From Rhizobium mongolense subsp. loessense (lineage in GTDB: Bacteria > Pseudomonadota > Alphaproteobacteria > Rhizobiales > Rhizobiaceae): a stretch of 64,000 bases of DNA. This document shows positions 8,489 through 18,358 of this stretch, in pieces. The position numbers were made by a program, and so were the translations under genes. A model generated the notes under the pieces. That model ran no database searches, had not been told where the DNA came from, and was given only the letters and a program-made list of their open reading frames with translations. Every line of letters begins with the position of its first letter. Position 1 is the stretch's first letter. Location of the stretch: contig NZ_FMTM01000007.1 in NCBI RefSeq assembly GCF_900099775.1, positions 186,001 through 250,000 of the forward strand, written 5' to 3'.

Positions 8489-10692
8489 AAACGCCGAAAG
8501 CCGCCCTTGAAGTAAAGCGTCCCTGGGAAATTTCGGCAGACGAAATCACGGCAATCCTTGCCGGCTCGCACGCGAACCCATTTGCCGTGCTCGGCGTGCA
8601 TGAGGCAGGCGACAGCTACGCTGCCCGCTGCTTCATTCCCGGCGCCGAAGAAGTCACCGCCTTGACGCTCGATGGCAGCGTTATTGGCGAACTGACGCAG
8701 CTCCATCCGGATGGCTTTTTTGCTGGCCCGGTCGCGCTGGCGAAACGGCAGCCGGTGCGCTACCGCGCCCGGCGCGACGATGCGGAATGGGCCGTCACCG
8801 ACCCGTACAGCTTCGGCCCCGTACTCGGCCCGATGGACGATTACTACGCGCGTGAAGGCTCGCATCTCCGCCTCTTCGACAAGATGGGGGCGCACTGGAT
8901 CAAGCATGAAGGCGCGCAGGGAATCCATTTTGCCGTCTGGGCGCCCAATGCCCAGCGCGTTTCCGTCGTCGGCGATTTCAACAATTGGGACGGACGCCGA
9001 CATGTGATGCGTTTTCGCGCCAGCGCCGGCATATGGGAAATCTTTGCGCCGGATGTCCCCACGGGCGTCCCTTACAAGTTCGAGATCCGCGGCCATGACG
9101 GCGTTCTCCTGCCGCTGAAAGCCGATCCTTTTGCGCGGCGCAGCGAATTTCGTCCGAAGACCGCCTCCGTCGTGGCGCCTGAGCTTTTACAGGAATGGCA
9201 GGACGAAGACCATCTCAAACACTGGAGCGAAACCGACAAGCGCCGCCAGCCGATCTCGATCTATGAGGTGCATGCCGGTTCATGGCAGCGCCACCAGGAT
9301 GGCTCCTTCCTCTCCTGGGATGAGCTTGCCTCCAGCCTCATCCCCTACTGCGTCGACATGGGTTTCACTCATATCGAATTCCTTCCGATCACCGAACATC
9401 CCTACGACCCGTCGTGGGGCTACCAGACCACCGGGCTTTACGCGCCGAGCGCCCGCTTCGGCGAACCGGAGGGTTTTGCCCGTTTCGTCAACGGCTGCCA
9501 CAAGGTCGGCATCGGCGTCATTCTCGACTGGGTGCCCGCGCACTTCCCCACCGACGAACACGGCCTCGGCTGGTTCGACGGCACCGCACTTTACGAGCAT
9601 GAGGATCCGCGCAAAGGTTTCCACCCGGATTGGAATACGGCGATCTACAATTTCGGCCGTACCGAAGTTCAATCCTATCTCGTCAACAACGCGCTCTATT
9701 GGGCGGAGAAATTCCATCTCGACGGCCTGCGTGTCGATGCCGTCGCCTCGATGCTCTATCTCGATTACTCGCGCAACCACGGCGAATGGATTCCGAACGA
9801 ATACGGCGGCAACGAAAACCTCGAGGCGGTCCGCTTCCTTCAGGACATGAACACCCGCATCTATGCCGAGCACCCGGGCGTCATGACCATTGCCGAGGAA
9901 TCAACCTCCTGGCCGAAGGTCTCGCAGCCGGTGCATGAAGGCGGCCTGGGCTTTGGCTTCAAGTGGAACATGGGCTTCATGCACGACACGCTGAGCTACA
10001 TGAAGCGTGATCCGATATATCGCAGGCATCACCACAACGAACTGACCTTCGGCCTGCTCTACGCCTATTCGGAAAACTTTGTACTGCCACTCTCTCATGA
10101 CGAAGTGGTGCACGGCAAAGGTTCGCTGATCGCAAAGATGCCTGGCGACGACTGGCAGAAATTCGCAAACCTGCGCGCCTATTATGCCTTCATGTGGGGC
10201 TACCCCGGCAAGAAACTGCTCTTCATGGGCCAGGAATTTGCGCAATGGAGCGAATGGAGCGAGGCAACCTCGCTCGACTGGAACCTGCTGCAATACAGCA
10301 TGCACGAAGGCATGCGCCGTCTCGTACGCGACCTCAACCTCACCTACCGCTCCAAGCCGGCGCTGCACGCGCGCGATTGCGAAGGCGACGGTTTCGAATG
10401 GCTGATCGCCGACGATCACGAAAACTCCGTCTTTGCATGGCTGCGCAAGGCACCGGATCACAAGCCCATCGCCGTCATCACCAATTTCACGCCGGCTTAC
10501 CGCGAGAACTATTCCATCCGCCTGCCGTTCGAAGGCCGCTGGCGGGAAATCCTGAATACCGATGCCGATATCTACGGCGGCAGCGGCAAGGGAAATGGCG
10601 GGCGCGTGCAGGCCGTCAACGCAGGCGGCAGCATCGTTGCGTCGATCACCTTGCCGCCGCTAGCGACGATCATGCTTGAACCTGAGACTTGA
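8485..10692 (+). CDS. glgB: 1,4-alpha-glucan branching enzyme
   Basis: The 735-residue GH13 enzyme cuts alpha-1,4 chains and rejoins them as alpha-1,6 branches during glycogen synthesis. An N-terminal carbohydrate-binding module (about residues 130-215, with VWAPNAQRVSVVGDFNNW) precedes the catalytic barrel. The catalytic residues are visible in DGLRVDAVAS (nucleophile Asp), IAEESTSWP (acid/base Glu) and PLSHDEVVHGK (transition-state Asp). The length matches the long bacterial GlgB type. It overlaps glgP by four bases and is 22 bases from glgC, which has its own GGAGGAG ribosome binding site. Confidence 0.97.
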   Translation: MKTPKAALEVKRPWEISADEITAILAGSHANPFAVLGVHEAGDSYAARCFIPGAEEVTALTLDGSVIGELTQLHPDGFFAGPVALAKRQPVRYRARRDDAEWAVTDPYSFGPVLGPMDDYYAREGSHLRLFDKMGAHWIKHEGAQGIHFAVWAPNAQRVSVVGDFNNWDGRRHVMRFRASAGIWEIFAPDVPTGVPYKFEIRGHDGVLLPLKADPFARRSEFRPKTASVVAPELLQEWQDEDHLKHWSETDKRRQPISIYEVHAGSWQRHQDGSFLSWDELASSLIPYCVDMGFTHIEFLPITEHPYDPSWGYQTTGLYAPSARFGEPEGFARFVNGCHKVGIGVILDWVPAHFPTDEHGLGWFDGTALYEHEDPRKGFHPDWNTAIYNFGRTEVQSYLVNNALYWAEKFHLDGLRVDAVASMLYLDYSRNHGEWIPNEYGGNENLEAVRFLQDMNTRIYAEHPGVMTIAEESTSWPKVSQPVHEGGLGFGFKWNMGFMHDTLSYMKRDPIYRRHHHNELTFGLLYAYSENFVLPLSHDEVVHGKGSLIAKMPGDDWQKFANLRAYYAFMWGYPGKKLLFMGQEFAQWSEWSEATSLDWNLLQYSMHEGMRRLVRDLNLTYRSKPALHARDCEGDGFEWLIADDHENSVFAWLRKAPDHKPIAVITNFTPAYRENYSIRLPFEGRWREILNTDADIYGGSGKGNGGRVQAVNAGGSIVASITLPPLATIMLEPET

Positions 10693-10714
10693 AGACTGGT
10701 GGGAGGAGTAGAAA

Positions 10715-11977
10715 ATGGTAGAAAAGCGCATTCAGCCACTTGCCCGCGACGCAATGGCCTATGTTCTGGCCGGCGGCAGGGGAAGCCGCCTCAAGGAACT
10801 CACCGACCGGCGCGCCAAGCCGGCGGTCTATTTCGGGGGCAAATCACGCATTATCGACTTTGCACTGTCGAACGCGCTGAATTCCGGCATCCGCCGCATC
10901 GGCGTCGCGACGCAGTATAAGGCTCACTCTCTGATCCGCCATATGCAGCGTGGCTGGAATTTCTTGCGTCCCGAGCGAAACGAGAGCTTCGACATCCTGC
11001 CGGCCAGCCAGCGCGTCTCGGAAACGCAATGGTACGAAGGCACTGCCGACGCCGTCTATCAGAACATCGACATCATCGAGGATTACGGCGTCGAGTACAT
11101 GGTCATCCTTGCAGGCGATCATGTCTACAAGATGGATTACGAGTGGATGCTGCAGCAGCACGTCGATTCGGGCGCGGATGTCACCATTGGCGTCCTGGAA
11201 GTGCCGCGCATGGAAGCCGTGGGCTTCGGCGTTATGCATGTGGACAAGGCCGACCGGATCATCGATTTCGTCGAAAAGCCCGCCAATCCGCCAGGCATTC
11301 CGGACAAACCTGACTTTGCGCTGGCGTCCATGGGGATCTATGTCTTCCACACCAAGTTCCTGATCGACGCATTGCGCCGCGACGCAGCCGATCCGAATTC
11401 CAGCAAGGATTTCGGCAAGGATATCATCCCCTATATCGTGAAGAACGGTAAGGCGGTCGCCCACCGCTTCGGCCAGTCCTGCGTCCGCTCGGATTTCGAA
11501 CATGAACCATATTGGCGCGACGTCGGAACGATCGAAGCATATTGGCAGGCGAATATCGATCTGACGGCGATCGTCCCGGAACTGGATATTTATGACAAAT
11601 CCTGGCCGATCTGGACCTATGCGGAGATCCTGCCGCCGGCAAAATTCGTCCATGACGACGAAGACCGCCGTGGCTCGGCCACCTCCTCGGTCGTCGCCGG
11701 CGATTGCATCATCTCCGGCGCCACGCTTCACAAAAGCCTTCTTTTCACCGGTGTTCGTGCTAACTCCTATTCCAAATTGGAGGGCGCCGTCGTCCTGCCG
11801 AGCGTGAAGGTCGGCCGGCGCGCGCAATTGAAAAACGTCGTGATCGATCATGGCGTCGTCATTCCGGAGGGCCTTGTCGTCGGCGAGGATCCGGAACTCG
11901 ATGCCAAGCGGTTCCGGCGGACGGAAAGCGGTATTTGCCTGATTACGCAACCGATGATCGATAAGTTGGATCTTTAG
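10715..11977 (+). CDS. glgC: Glucose-1-phosphate adenylyltransferase (ADP-glucose pyrophosphorylase)
   Basis: The 420-residue enzyme converts glucose-1-phosphate and ATP to ADP-glucose, the committed and allosterically controlled step of bacterial glycogen synthesis. The nucleotide-binding loop LAGGRGSRLKELTDRRAKPA (about residues 14-33) and the substrate motif FVEKP are present. A left-handed beta-helix domain follows at the C-terminus. The ATG at 10715 is preceded by GGGAGGAG. The gene lies between glgB and glgA, four bases before the glgA start. The allosteric effectors cannot be read from sequence alone. Confidence 0.97.
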   Translation: MVEKRIQPLARDAMAYVLAGGRGSRLKELTDRRAKPAVYFGGKSRIIDFALSNALNSGIRRIGVATQYKAHSLIRHMQRGWNFLRPERNESFDILPASQRVSETQWYEGTADAVYQNIDIIEDYGVEYMVILAGDHVYKMDYEWMLQQHVDSGADVTIGVLEVPRMEAVGFGVMHVDKADRIIDFVEKPANPPGIPDKPDFALASMGIYVFHTKFLIDALRRDAADPNSSKDFGKDIIPYIVKNGKAVAHRFGQSCVRSDFEHEPYWRDVGTIEAYWQANIDLTAIVPELDIYDKSWPIWTYAEILPPAKFVHDDEDRRGSATSSVVAGDCIISGATLHKSLLFTGVRANSYSKLEGAVVLPSVKVGRRAQLKNVVIDHGVVIPEGLVVGEDPELDAKRFRRTESGICLITQPMIDKLDL

Positions 11978-11981
11978 ACAT

Positions 11982-13424
11982 ATGAAAGTTCTTTCGGTTT
12001 CGTCCGAAGTCTTCCCTTTGATCAAGACAGGGGGCCTTGCCGACGTGGCCGGCGCCCTGCCAATCGCACTCAAGCGGTTCGGCATTGAAACGAAGACCCT
12101 CATGCCCGGCTACCCGGCAGTCATGAAGGTCATTCGCGATCCGGTCGTTCGCCTGCAGTTCGATGATCTGCTGGGAGCGCCCGCGACGGTGCTGGAAGTG
12201 GAATATGAAGGTCTCGATATCCTCGTTCTCGACGCCCCTGCATATTACGATCGTGCGGGCGGTCCCTATCTCGACCACACGGGAAAGGACTACGTCGACA
12301 ACTGGCGGCGTTTCGCGGCGCTATCGCTGGCAGCTGCCGAAATCGCCGCGGGCCTTATGCCAAACTGGCGACCGGACCTCGTACATGCCCACGACTGGCA
12401 GGCTGCCATGACGCCGGTCTATATGCGCTACTATCCCACACCCGAGCTGCCGACCGTTCTCACAATCCACAACATGGCATTCCAGGGCCAGTTCAGCGCC
12501 GACATCTTCCCGAGCCTGCGGCTGCCGCCGCATGCGTTCTCGACTGAAAGCATCGAATATTACGGCCATATCGGCTTCCTGAAAGGTGGCCTTCAGACCG
12601 CGCACGCAATTACCACCGTAAGCCCCACCTACGCCGAGGAAATCCTGACGAATGAGTTCGGCATGGGGCTGGAAGGTGTCATCGCCAGCCGCCGCGACGT
12701 GCTGCACGGCATCGTCAACGGCATTGATGCTGAAGTTTGGAATCCGGCAACCGATCCGGTCGTCCACACACACTACGGCGTCACGACACTTAAAAATCGC
12801 GAAGAGAACCGCAAATCGATCGCCGAATTCTTCCGCCTGCATGATGACGGCGCGCCGATCTTCAGCATCATCAGCCGCCTTACCTGGCAAAAGGGCATGG
12901 ACGTGATCGCTGCGACCTCCGACGCAATCGTCGCCCTCGGCGGCAAGCTTGCCGTCCTCGGATCCGGCGATCCAGCGCTTGAAGGTTCGCTGCTTGCCGC
13001 AGCCGCCCGTCATCCCGGCCGCATCGGCGTCTCGATCGGATATAACGAGCCGATGTCGCACCTAATGCAGGCCGGCTGCGATGCCATCATCATCCCCTCG
13101 CGTTTCGAACCTTGCGGTCTCACCCAGCTTTACGGCTTGCGTTATGGATGCGTGCCGATCGTGGCACGCACCGGCGGTCTCAACGATACCGTGATCGATG
13201 CCAATCACGCCGCGCTTGCAGCGAAAGTCGCAACGGGGATACAGTTTTCTCCCGTCACCGCAGAGGGTATGTTGCAGGCAATCCGGCGTGCACTACATCT
13301 CTTCGCGGACCAAAAAGTCTGGACCCAATTGCAAAAGCAGGGCATGAAATCGGATGTCTCGTGGGAGAAGAGCGCCGAGCGCTACGCTGCCCTCTATTCA
13401 AGCCTCGCCCCGAAAGGCAAGTGA
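11982..13424 (+). CDS. glgA: Glycogen synthase, ADP-glucose dependent (GT5)
   Basis: The 480-residue glycosyltransferase transfers glucose from ADP-glucose to the non-reducing end of glycogen. The N-terminal KTGGLADVAGALP motif (about residues 15-27) is the ADP-glucose binding signature of the family. The C-terminal half contains SRFEPCGLTQLYGLRYG with the catalytic glutamate region. It begins four bases after the glgC stop and ends five bases before the phosphoglucomutase start, so it is central in the operon. Confidence 0.97.
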   Translation: MKVLSVSSEVFPLIKTGGLADVAGALPIALKRFGIETKTLMPGYPAVMKVIRDPVVRLQFDDLLGAPATVLEVEYEGLDILVLDAPAYYDRAGGPYLDHTGKDYVDNWRRFAALSLAAAEIAAGLMPNWRPDLVHAHDWQAAMTPVYMRYYPTPELPTVLTIHNMAFQGQFSADIFPSLRLPPHAFSTESIEYYGHIGFLKGGLQTAHAITTVSPTYAEEILTNEFGMGLEGVIASRRDVLHGIVNGIDAEVWNPATDPVVHTHYGVTTLKNREENRKSIAEFFRLHDDGAPIFSIISRLTWQKGMDVIAATSDAIVALGGKLAVLGSGDPALEGSLLAAAARHPGRIGVSIGYNEPMSHLMQAGCDAIIIPSRFEPCGLTQLYGLRYGCVPIVARTGGLNDTVIDANHAALAAKVATGIQFSPVTAEGMLQAIRRALHLFADQKVWTQLQKQGMKSDVSWEKSAERYAALYSSLAPKGK

Positions 13425-13429
13425 CAGAA

Positions 13430-15061
13430 ATGAACAAATCTGTATCCACAACGCCCTACCAGGACCAGAAACCCGGCACTTCGGGTCTCAGGAAGAAGGT
13501 CCCGGTCTTCCAGCAGCCGAACTATGCTGAGAACTTCATCCAATCGATTTTTGATTCTCTGGAAAGCTATCAGGGCAAGTGCCTCGTCATTGGCGGCGAC
13601 GGACGCTATTACAACCGCGAGGTCATCCAGAAGGCGATCAAGATGGCCGCCGCCAACGGCTTCGGAAAGGTCATCGTTGGCAAAGGCGGCATTCTTTCGA
13701 CCCCTGCTGCCTCGCACGTCATTCGTAAATACAAGGCTTTTGGCGGCATCATCCTTTCTGCCAGCCACAATCCCGGCGGCCCGACTGAAGATTTCGGCAT
13801 CAAATACAATGTCAACAACGGCGGACCGGCACCGGAAAAGATCACCGACGCGATCTATGCGCGCACCAGGGTGATCGACAGCTACAAGATCGCCGATTTC
13901 CCGGACGTGAACCTCGATCGCATCGGCAAGGAAGAACTGCCCGGCGGCATGATGCTTTCGGTCATCGACTCGGTCGAGGACTATACCGCGCTGATGGAGG
14001 AGCTCTTCGATTTCGGCGCGATCCGCAATCTGATCAGCCTCGGCTTCCGCATCGCCTTCGATGCGATGAGTGCCGTTACCGGCCCCTATGCCAAGGAAAT
14101 CTTCGAAAACCGTCTTGGCGCGCCGCTCGGCTCGGTGCGCAATTTCATGCCGCTGCCGGATTTCGGCGGGCATCATCCGGATCCGAACCCTGTCCACTGC
14201 AAGGAACTCTATGACGAGATGATGGGTGAGGACGCGCCCGATTTCGGCGCCGCTTCGGACGGCGACGGCGACCGCAACCTCATCATCGGCCGCGGCATCT
14301 TCGTCACCCCATCAGACAGCCTGGCGATCCTCGCAGCCAACGCCAATCTTGCGCCGGGATATTCGGGCGGCCTGGCAGGCATCGCACGCTCCATGCCGAC
14401 CAGCGGTGCTGCCGACCGTGTCGCCGAAAAACGCGGCATCGGCATGTACGAAACGCCGACCGGCTGGAAGTTCTTCGGCAATCTGCTCGATGCCGGCATG
14501 GCAACGATCTGCGGCGAGGAGAGCGCCGGGACGGGCTCCAGCCACGTCCGCGAGAAGGACGGCCTCTGGGCCGTACTCCTCTGGCTGAACATCCTTGCCG
14601 TCCGCGGCGAAAGCGTTCAGGACGTCGTTACCCAGCATTGGCAGACCTATGGGCGCAACTACTATTCCCGCCATGACTATGAAGGCGTGGATACCGATGC
14701 TGCAAACGGCCTGATCGATAATTTGCGCAGCCAGCTTGCAGCCCTGCCGGGCAAGACCTTCGGCGGCTTGACCGTCGAAAAGGCGGACGACTTCGCTTAT
14801 CACGATCCGGTCGACAGGTCGGTCAGCGAACATCAGGGTATTCGTATTCTCTTTTCGGGCGGCTCGCGTGTCGTGTTTCGCCTCTCCGGCACCGGGACGT
14901 CCGGTGCGACGCTACGTGTTTACCTGGAGCGTTACGAGCCAGATTCGACCCGGCACAACATCGAGACGCAGGAGGCGCTGGCCGACCTGGTCGCCGCCGC
15001 GGAAAGCATCGCCGACATCGGCAAGCGCACGGGCCGTGATGCACCTTCGGTGATCACCTGA
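13430..15061 (+). CDS. pgm: Phosphoglucomutase
   Basis: The 543-residue enzyme interconverts glucose-1-phosphate and glucose-6-phosphate, linking glycogen to central metabolism. The active-site serine lies in LSASHNPGGP, and the metal-binding loop is SDGDGDRN. The phosphate-binding RLSGTGTSG motif is near the C-terminus. The frame is open further upstream inside glgA, but the ATG at 13430 gives the normal N-terminus (MNKSVSTTPYQDQKPGTSG) and sits five bases after glgA, so it is the likely start. Placement of pgm between glgA and glgX is known from Agrobacterium and Rhizobium. Confidence 0.95.
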   Translation: MNKSVSTTPYQDQKPGTSGLRKKVPVFQQPNYAENFIQSIFDSLESYQGKCLVIGGDGRYYNREVIQKAIKMAAANGFGKVIVGKGGILSTPAASHVIRKYKAFGGIILSASHNPGGPTEDFGIKYNVNNGGPAPEKITDAIYARTRVIDSYKIADFPDVNLDRIGKEELPGGMMLSVIDSVEDYTALMEELFDFGAIRNLISLGFRIAFDAMSAVTGPYAKEIFENRLGAPLGSVRNFMPLPDFGGHHPDPNPVHCKELYDEMMGEDAPDFGAASDGDGDRNLIIGRGIFVTPSDSLAILAANANLAPGYSGGLAGIARSMPTSGAADRVAEKRGIGMYETPTGWKFFGNLLDAGMATICGEESAGTGSSHVREKDGLWAVLLWLNILAVRGESVQDVVTQHWQTYGRNYYSRHDYEGVDTDAANGLIDNLRSQLAALPGKTFGGLTVEKADDFAYHDPVDRSVSEHQGIRILFSGGSRVVFRLSGTGTSGATLRVYLERYEPDSTRHNIETQEALADLVAAAESIADIGKRTGRDAPSVIT

Positions 15062-15071
15062 TCGGAGGCTC

Positions 15072-17051
15072 ATGCGGGCGGACAATAGGGCTAAAGGGGG
15101 CGCGATCCTTTTCGAAACCGGCGTCGAATTCGTCGTCTGGTCGCAGCATGCCGCAGAGATCCAGCTCTGCCTCTTCGATGAAGACGGCGACAAGGAACTC
15201 GCGCGCCTGCCGATGGCGCGCGAAAACGGCCATGTGCACCGCCTTTTCGTCGACGGCCTGAAGGAAGGCGCCTGTTACGGCATTCGGGCCGACGGCATCT
15301 ATGCTCCGGAAAACGGTCTCTGGTTCGATCCGTCCAAGCTTCTGGTCGACCCGTACGCCAAACAGCTTGACCGGCCCTTCCGCCATGATCCGCGTCTCGG
15401 CATCTTCGGCGAAGACACGCAGAACCTGGTGCCGAAGGCGAGGGTGACCCGCGATACGAAAGTGACGGTGGAGAAACCTCTCTTCAAGCCAGGCGGGTTT
15501 ATCTATGAAGTCGCGGTCAAACCCTTCACGATCCTCCACCCGGACGTTCCCGAGAAACAGCGCGGCACCGTCGCCGCCCTTGCCCATCCTTCAGTGATCG
15601 CTCATCTCAAACGGATCGGTGTCGATGCGGTCGAGCTGATGCCGATCACCGCTTGGATCGACGAGCGCCATTTGCCGCCTCTCGGGCTAGCAAACGGGTG
15701 GGGTTACAATCCCGTTGCCTTCATGGCGCTCGATCCGCGCCTCGTGCCGGGCGGCATGGCCGAACTACGCGATACGGTTGCGAAGCTTCGGGCCGAAGGC
15801 ATCGGCGTCATTCTTGATCTCGTCTTCAACCATACCGGCGAGAGCGACCGTTACGGCACGACGCTGTCGCTGCGCGGCCTCGACAATCTCTCCTTCTACC
15901 GGCATCTGCCCGGCCGACCAGGCGAGCTCGTCAACGATACCGGGACCGGCAATACCGTCGCCTGCGATCATCCCTATGTCCGCCAGCTCATCATCGACAG
16001 CCTCCGACATTTCGTCCTCGGCGCCGGCGTCGATGGTTTCCGCTTCGATCTGGCGCCTGTTCTCGGCCGCACCGCAAACGGCTTCGAGGCCCATGGAGGG
16101 ACACTATCCGCGATCCTCGACGATGAGGTGCTTGCCGAGCGCATCATGATCGCCGAACCTTGGGATATCGGTCCGGGCGGCTATCAACTCGGCAATTTTC
16201 CAGCTCCCTTCCTCGAATGGAACGACCGCGTTCGCGACGATATCCGCTGCTATTGGCGCGGTGACGACTGGAAGACCGGACCGCTCGCAACAGCACTGGC
16301 CGGCTCCTCCGACATTTTCTTGCGAAAGGGCGGAACGGAGACGCGCAGCGTCAATTTCCTGGCGGCCCATGACGGTTTCACGCTGAAGGATCTCGTTGCC
16401 TACAGTCATAAGCACAACGAAGCGAACGGCGAGGAAAACCGCGATGGCCACAACGAGAACCATTCGTGGAACAACGGCATCGAGGGCGAAACGCGCTATC
16501 CCGATATCATCGAGAAGCGCCGTGGCGATCTGAAGGCGCTGATCTCTACGCTCTTTGCGAGCCGCGGCAGCATCATGCTGACGGCGGGGGATGAAGGTGG
16601 GCGAACACAGCGCGGCAACAACAACGCCTATTGCCAGGACAACGAAATCACCTGGGTCGACTGGAACGCGCTGGATGAAGAATTGATCGCCCACACCGCC
16701 TTCGTGGCAGCATTGCGAAAGCGCTTCTGCGTCTTCTCCGGATCCGGCTTCTTCGACGGCAACGGCGATATCGAATGGATATCATCCTCGGGCAATCCGA
16801 TGACCGTTGGCGAGTGGGAGACTGCGAATTTTTCCACGCTCGGCATGCTGCTCACAACGCACGACCGCGATAGCCGCAGACAGGTGCGTCTGGCCGTGCT
16901 CTTCAACCGATCGAACAATGCGATGGACTTCCTCCTCCCGCCCCCAGACACTGCCGCGTGGCGGCTGCTGAGCGCGTCCGGCAGCTCCGGAAAGCTTGGC
17001 GCAGCAGTGACCGTTCCGCCGCGGTCGGCCATCTTTTGCGTCGGGAATTGA
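15072..17051 (+). CDS. glgX: Glycogen debranching enzyme (isoamylase type)
   Basis: This 659-residue GH13 enzyme hydrolyses alpha-1,6 branches of phosphorylase-limited glycogen. An N-terminal CBM48-like module (about residues 10-110) precedes the catalytic barrel. Catalytic motifs are GVDGFRFDLAPVL (nucleophile), IMIAEPWDIG (acid/base) and FLAAHDGFTLKDLV. The conserved LDLVFNHTGE is also present. The ATG at 15072 follows GGAGG by six bases. It is the last gene of the glg operon; after it come 89 bases before an unrelated hydratase gene. Confidence 0.95.
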   Translation: MRADNRAKGGAILFETGVEFVVWSQHAAEIQLCLFDEDGDKELARLPMARENGHVHRLFVDGLKEGACYGIRADGIYAPENGLWFDPSKLLVDPYAKQLDRPFRHDPRLGIFGEDTQNLVPKARVTRDTKVTVEKPLFKPGGFIYEVAVKPFTILHPDVPEKQRGTVAALAHPSVIAHLKRIGVDAVELMPITAWIDERHLPPLGLANGWGYNPVAFMALDPRLVPGGMAELRDTVAKLRAEGIGVILDLVFNHTGESDRYGTTLSLRGLDNLSFYRHLPGRPGELVNDTGTGNTVACDHPYVRQLIIDSLRHFVLGAGVDGFRFDLAPVLGRTANGFEAHGGTLSAILDDEVLAERIMIAEPWDIGPGGYQLGNFPAPFLEWNDRVRDDIRCYWRGDDWKTGPLATALAGSSDIFLRKGGTETRSVNFLAAHDGFTLKDLVAYSHKHNEANGEENRDGHNENHSWNNGIEGETRYPDIIEKRRGDLKALISTLFASRGSIMLTAGDEGGRTQRGNNNAYCQDNEITWVDWNALDEELIAHTAFVAALRKRFCVFSGSGFFDGNGDIEWISSSGNPMTVGEWETANFSTLGMLLTTHDRDSRRQVRLAVLFNRSNNAMDFLLPPPDTAAWRLLSASGSSGKLGAAVTVPPRSAIFCVGN

Positions 17052-17140
17052 TTCAAGCCGCAACGAATATCAATCGTTGTCGTAATTGTCATAAATCCAC
17101 TGTAAGCAATTGAGTAGGCGGCTTTTTTCATGGGGAATTT

Positions 17141-17629
17141 ATGGTCAGGGAAATTTCGCTCGCGGAAGTCCGCGGGCTCATTGGCACGAAAACAGGGCTT
17201 TCAGATTGGATTCTTGTCGATCAGGCGATGATCGACGCTTTTGCGCACGCCACCAACGACCATCAGTTCATCCATACCGATCCCGCCCGCGCGACAACCG
17301 AAAGCTCCTTCGGCGGCACGATCGCCCATGGTTTCCTGACGCTCTCTCTTCTTTCCACAATGAACTACAATGCGTTGCCCAAAATCCGCGAGCAGACGAT
17401 GGGTATCAACTATGGATTCGACAAGGTGCGCTTCATGGCGCCGGTCAGATCCGGCACCCGCATCCGCGGCCATTTCGTCCTCGCCGACGCACGCTTTCGC
17501 GGCGCCAGCATGTTGATGACCACATATGAAGTGTCCATCGAGATCGAGAATGAGAAGAAGCCCGCGCTTACTGCGAACTGGATCACCATCATCCAGTTCG
17601 ACGCGAAGGACCGGCCGGAGGAAACCTGA
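17141..17629 (+). CDS. MaoC-like (R)-specific enoyl-CoA hydratase family protein
   Basis: The 162-residue hot-dog-fold protein carries the hydratase 2 signature: Asp40 and His45 in ATNDHQFIHTD, then FGGTIAHGFLTLSL. Members add water to trans-2-enoyl-CoA to give (R)-3-hydroxyacyl-CoA, and the family includes rhizobial NodN. The length is right for a single-domain member. It could feed polyhydroxyalkanoate synthesis or act on a specialised acyl-CoA; the neighbours do not decide this. It lies 89 bases after glgX and probably has its own promoter. Downstream it is convergent with the sarcosine oxidase operon. Confidence 0.85.
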   Translation: MVREISLAEVRGLIGTKTGLSDWILVDQAMIDAFAHATNDHQFIHTDPARATTESSFGGTIAHGFLTLSLLSTMNYNALPKIREQTMGINYGFDKVRFMAPVRSGTRIRGHFVLADARFRGASMLMTTYEVSIEIENEKKPALTANWITIIQFDAKDRPEET

Positions 17630-17762
17630 GGAGCAGGCTCTTTGGAGCCAAAGCCACTGATGGCGCGGAGTTGACGCTGTTCGTATGGCGGGAATTTTGC
17701 GAACGCGCAGTTCCGCCCGCGATCAATGGCCCCTCCGTTTCACAGGCCATTGGATTGCTGAA

Positions 17763-17786
17763 AGCGGCTATGCGTCCTTAGCCGCT
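17763..17786 (-). terminator. Possible terminator hairpin after soxG
   Basis: A perfect 8-bp inverted repeat (17763-17770 with 17779-17786) encloses an eight-base loop. It lies 24 bases beyond the soxG stop, between two convergent genes. The run of T after the stem on the minus strand is short (TTTC), so termination is uncertain. Confidence 0.35.
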
Positions 17787-17809
17787 CGCGCGATTTCACG
17801 GCCAGCCCG

Positions 17810-18358
17810 TCAGTGCCCCGCGTCTTCTGCCGCCTCGGCCAGCAGACCGAAGACATAGTCGGAAAACGACCGCCAGCATTCGACCCGGAACGTGTCGTCC
17901 TCGGTGCGGAAGAACACGACTTCCGCCTTGCCGAACAGCGTGCGCGAGCAGGCGCCGACCGGAAATGTGCCGATCGACAGGTCCTGCGGGCAGCCGCCCG
18001 AAAGCGCGGCTTCGGCGCCGGGGCCGGAGACGATGATGCCGACATTGCGATGGGAGACATCCGTCGCCGAATGAAGGAGGCTGACACCTGAAAACAAGGC
18101 CATCAAATCTGCGCCGTCTTCATCGATCACCAGCCATTCGTCGGGGCCGAGCCAGAGCGCCGAGCGTCCGCCCTCGCGGCCCGAGGTCTTCGGCGCATCC
18201 GGGATCGTGACACCGAGAGCCGATGAAAGAGCCTTGAGCGAACCTGCCGGCGCCCTCAGCGCCACCCGACTCGCCGCCGGCGCAGGCGTCAGCCGTACAG
18301 TGGCAGAACCGCCGTGGTTGCCCGAAAGAGCGGATTTGCGAATTGCCATATCAACCAT
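17810..18358 (-). CDS. soxG: Sarcosine oxidase subunit gamma
   Basis: The 182-residue product is the smallest-but-one subunit of heterotetrameric sarcosine oxidase, which oxidises sarcosine to glycine and passes the methyl group to tetrahydrofolate. It shows the weakly conserved gamma-subunit pattern, including WLGPDEWLVIDEDG. The frame is open 24 bases further upstream, but the ATG at 18358 has GGAGG eight bases before it and overlaps the soxA stop by eight bases, so it was chosen. It is the last gene of soxBDAG. Identification rests strongly on the operon position. Confidence 0.88.
   Translation of the reverse strand: MVDMAIRKSALSGNHGGSATVRLTPAPAASRVALRAPAGSLKALSSALGVTIPDAPKTSGREGGRSALWLGPDEWLVIDEDGADLMALFSGVSLLHSATDVSHRNVGIIVSGPGAEAALSGGCPQDLSIGTFPVGACSRTLFGKAEVVFFRTEDDTFRVECWRSFSDYVFGLLAEAAEDAGH

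Noticed and set aside
10844..12103. Antisense frame of 419 codons over glgC
   Set aside because: It is a shadow of the well-supported glgC gene.
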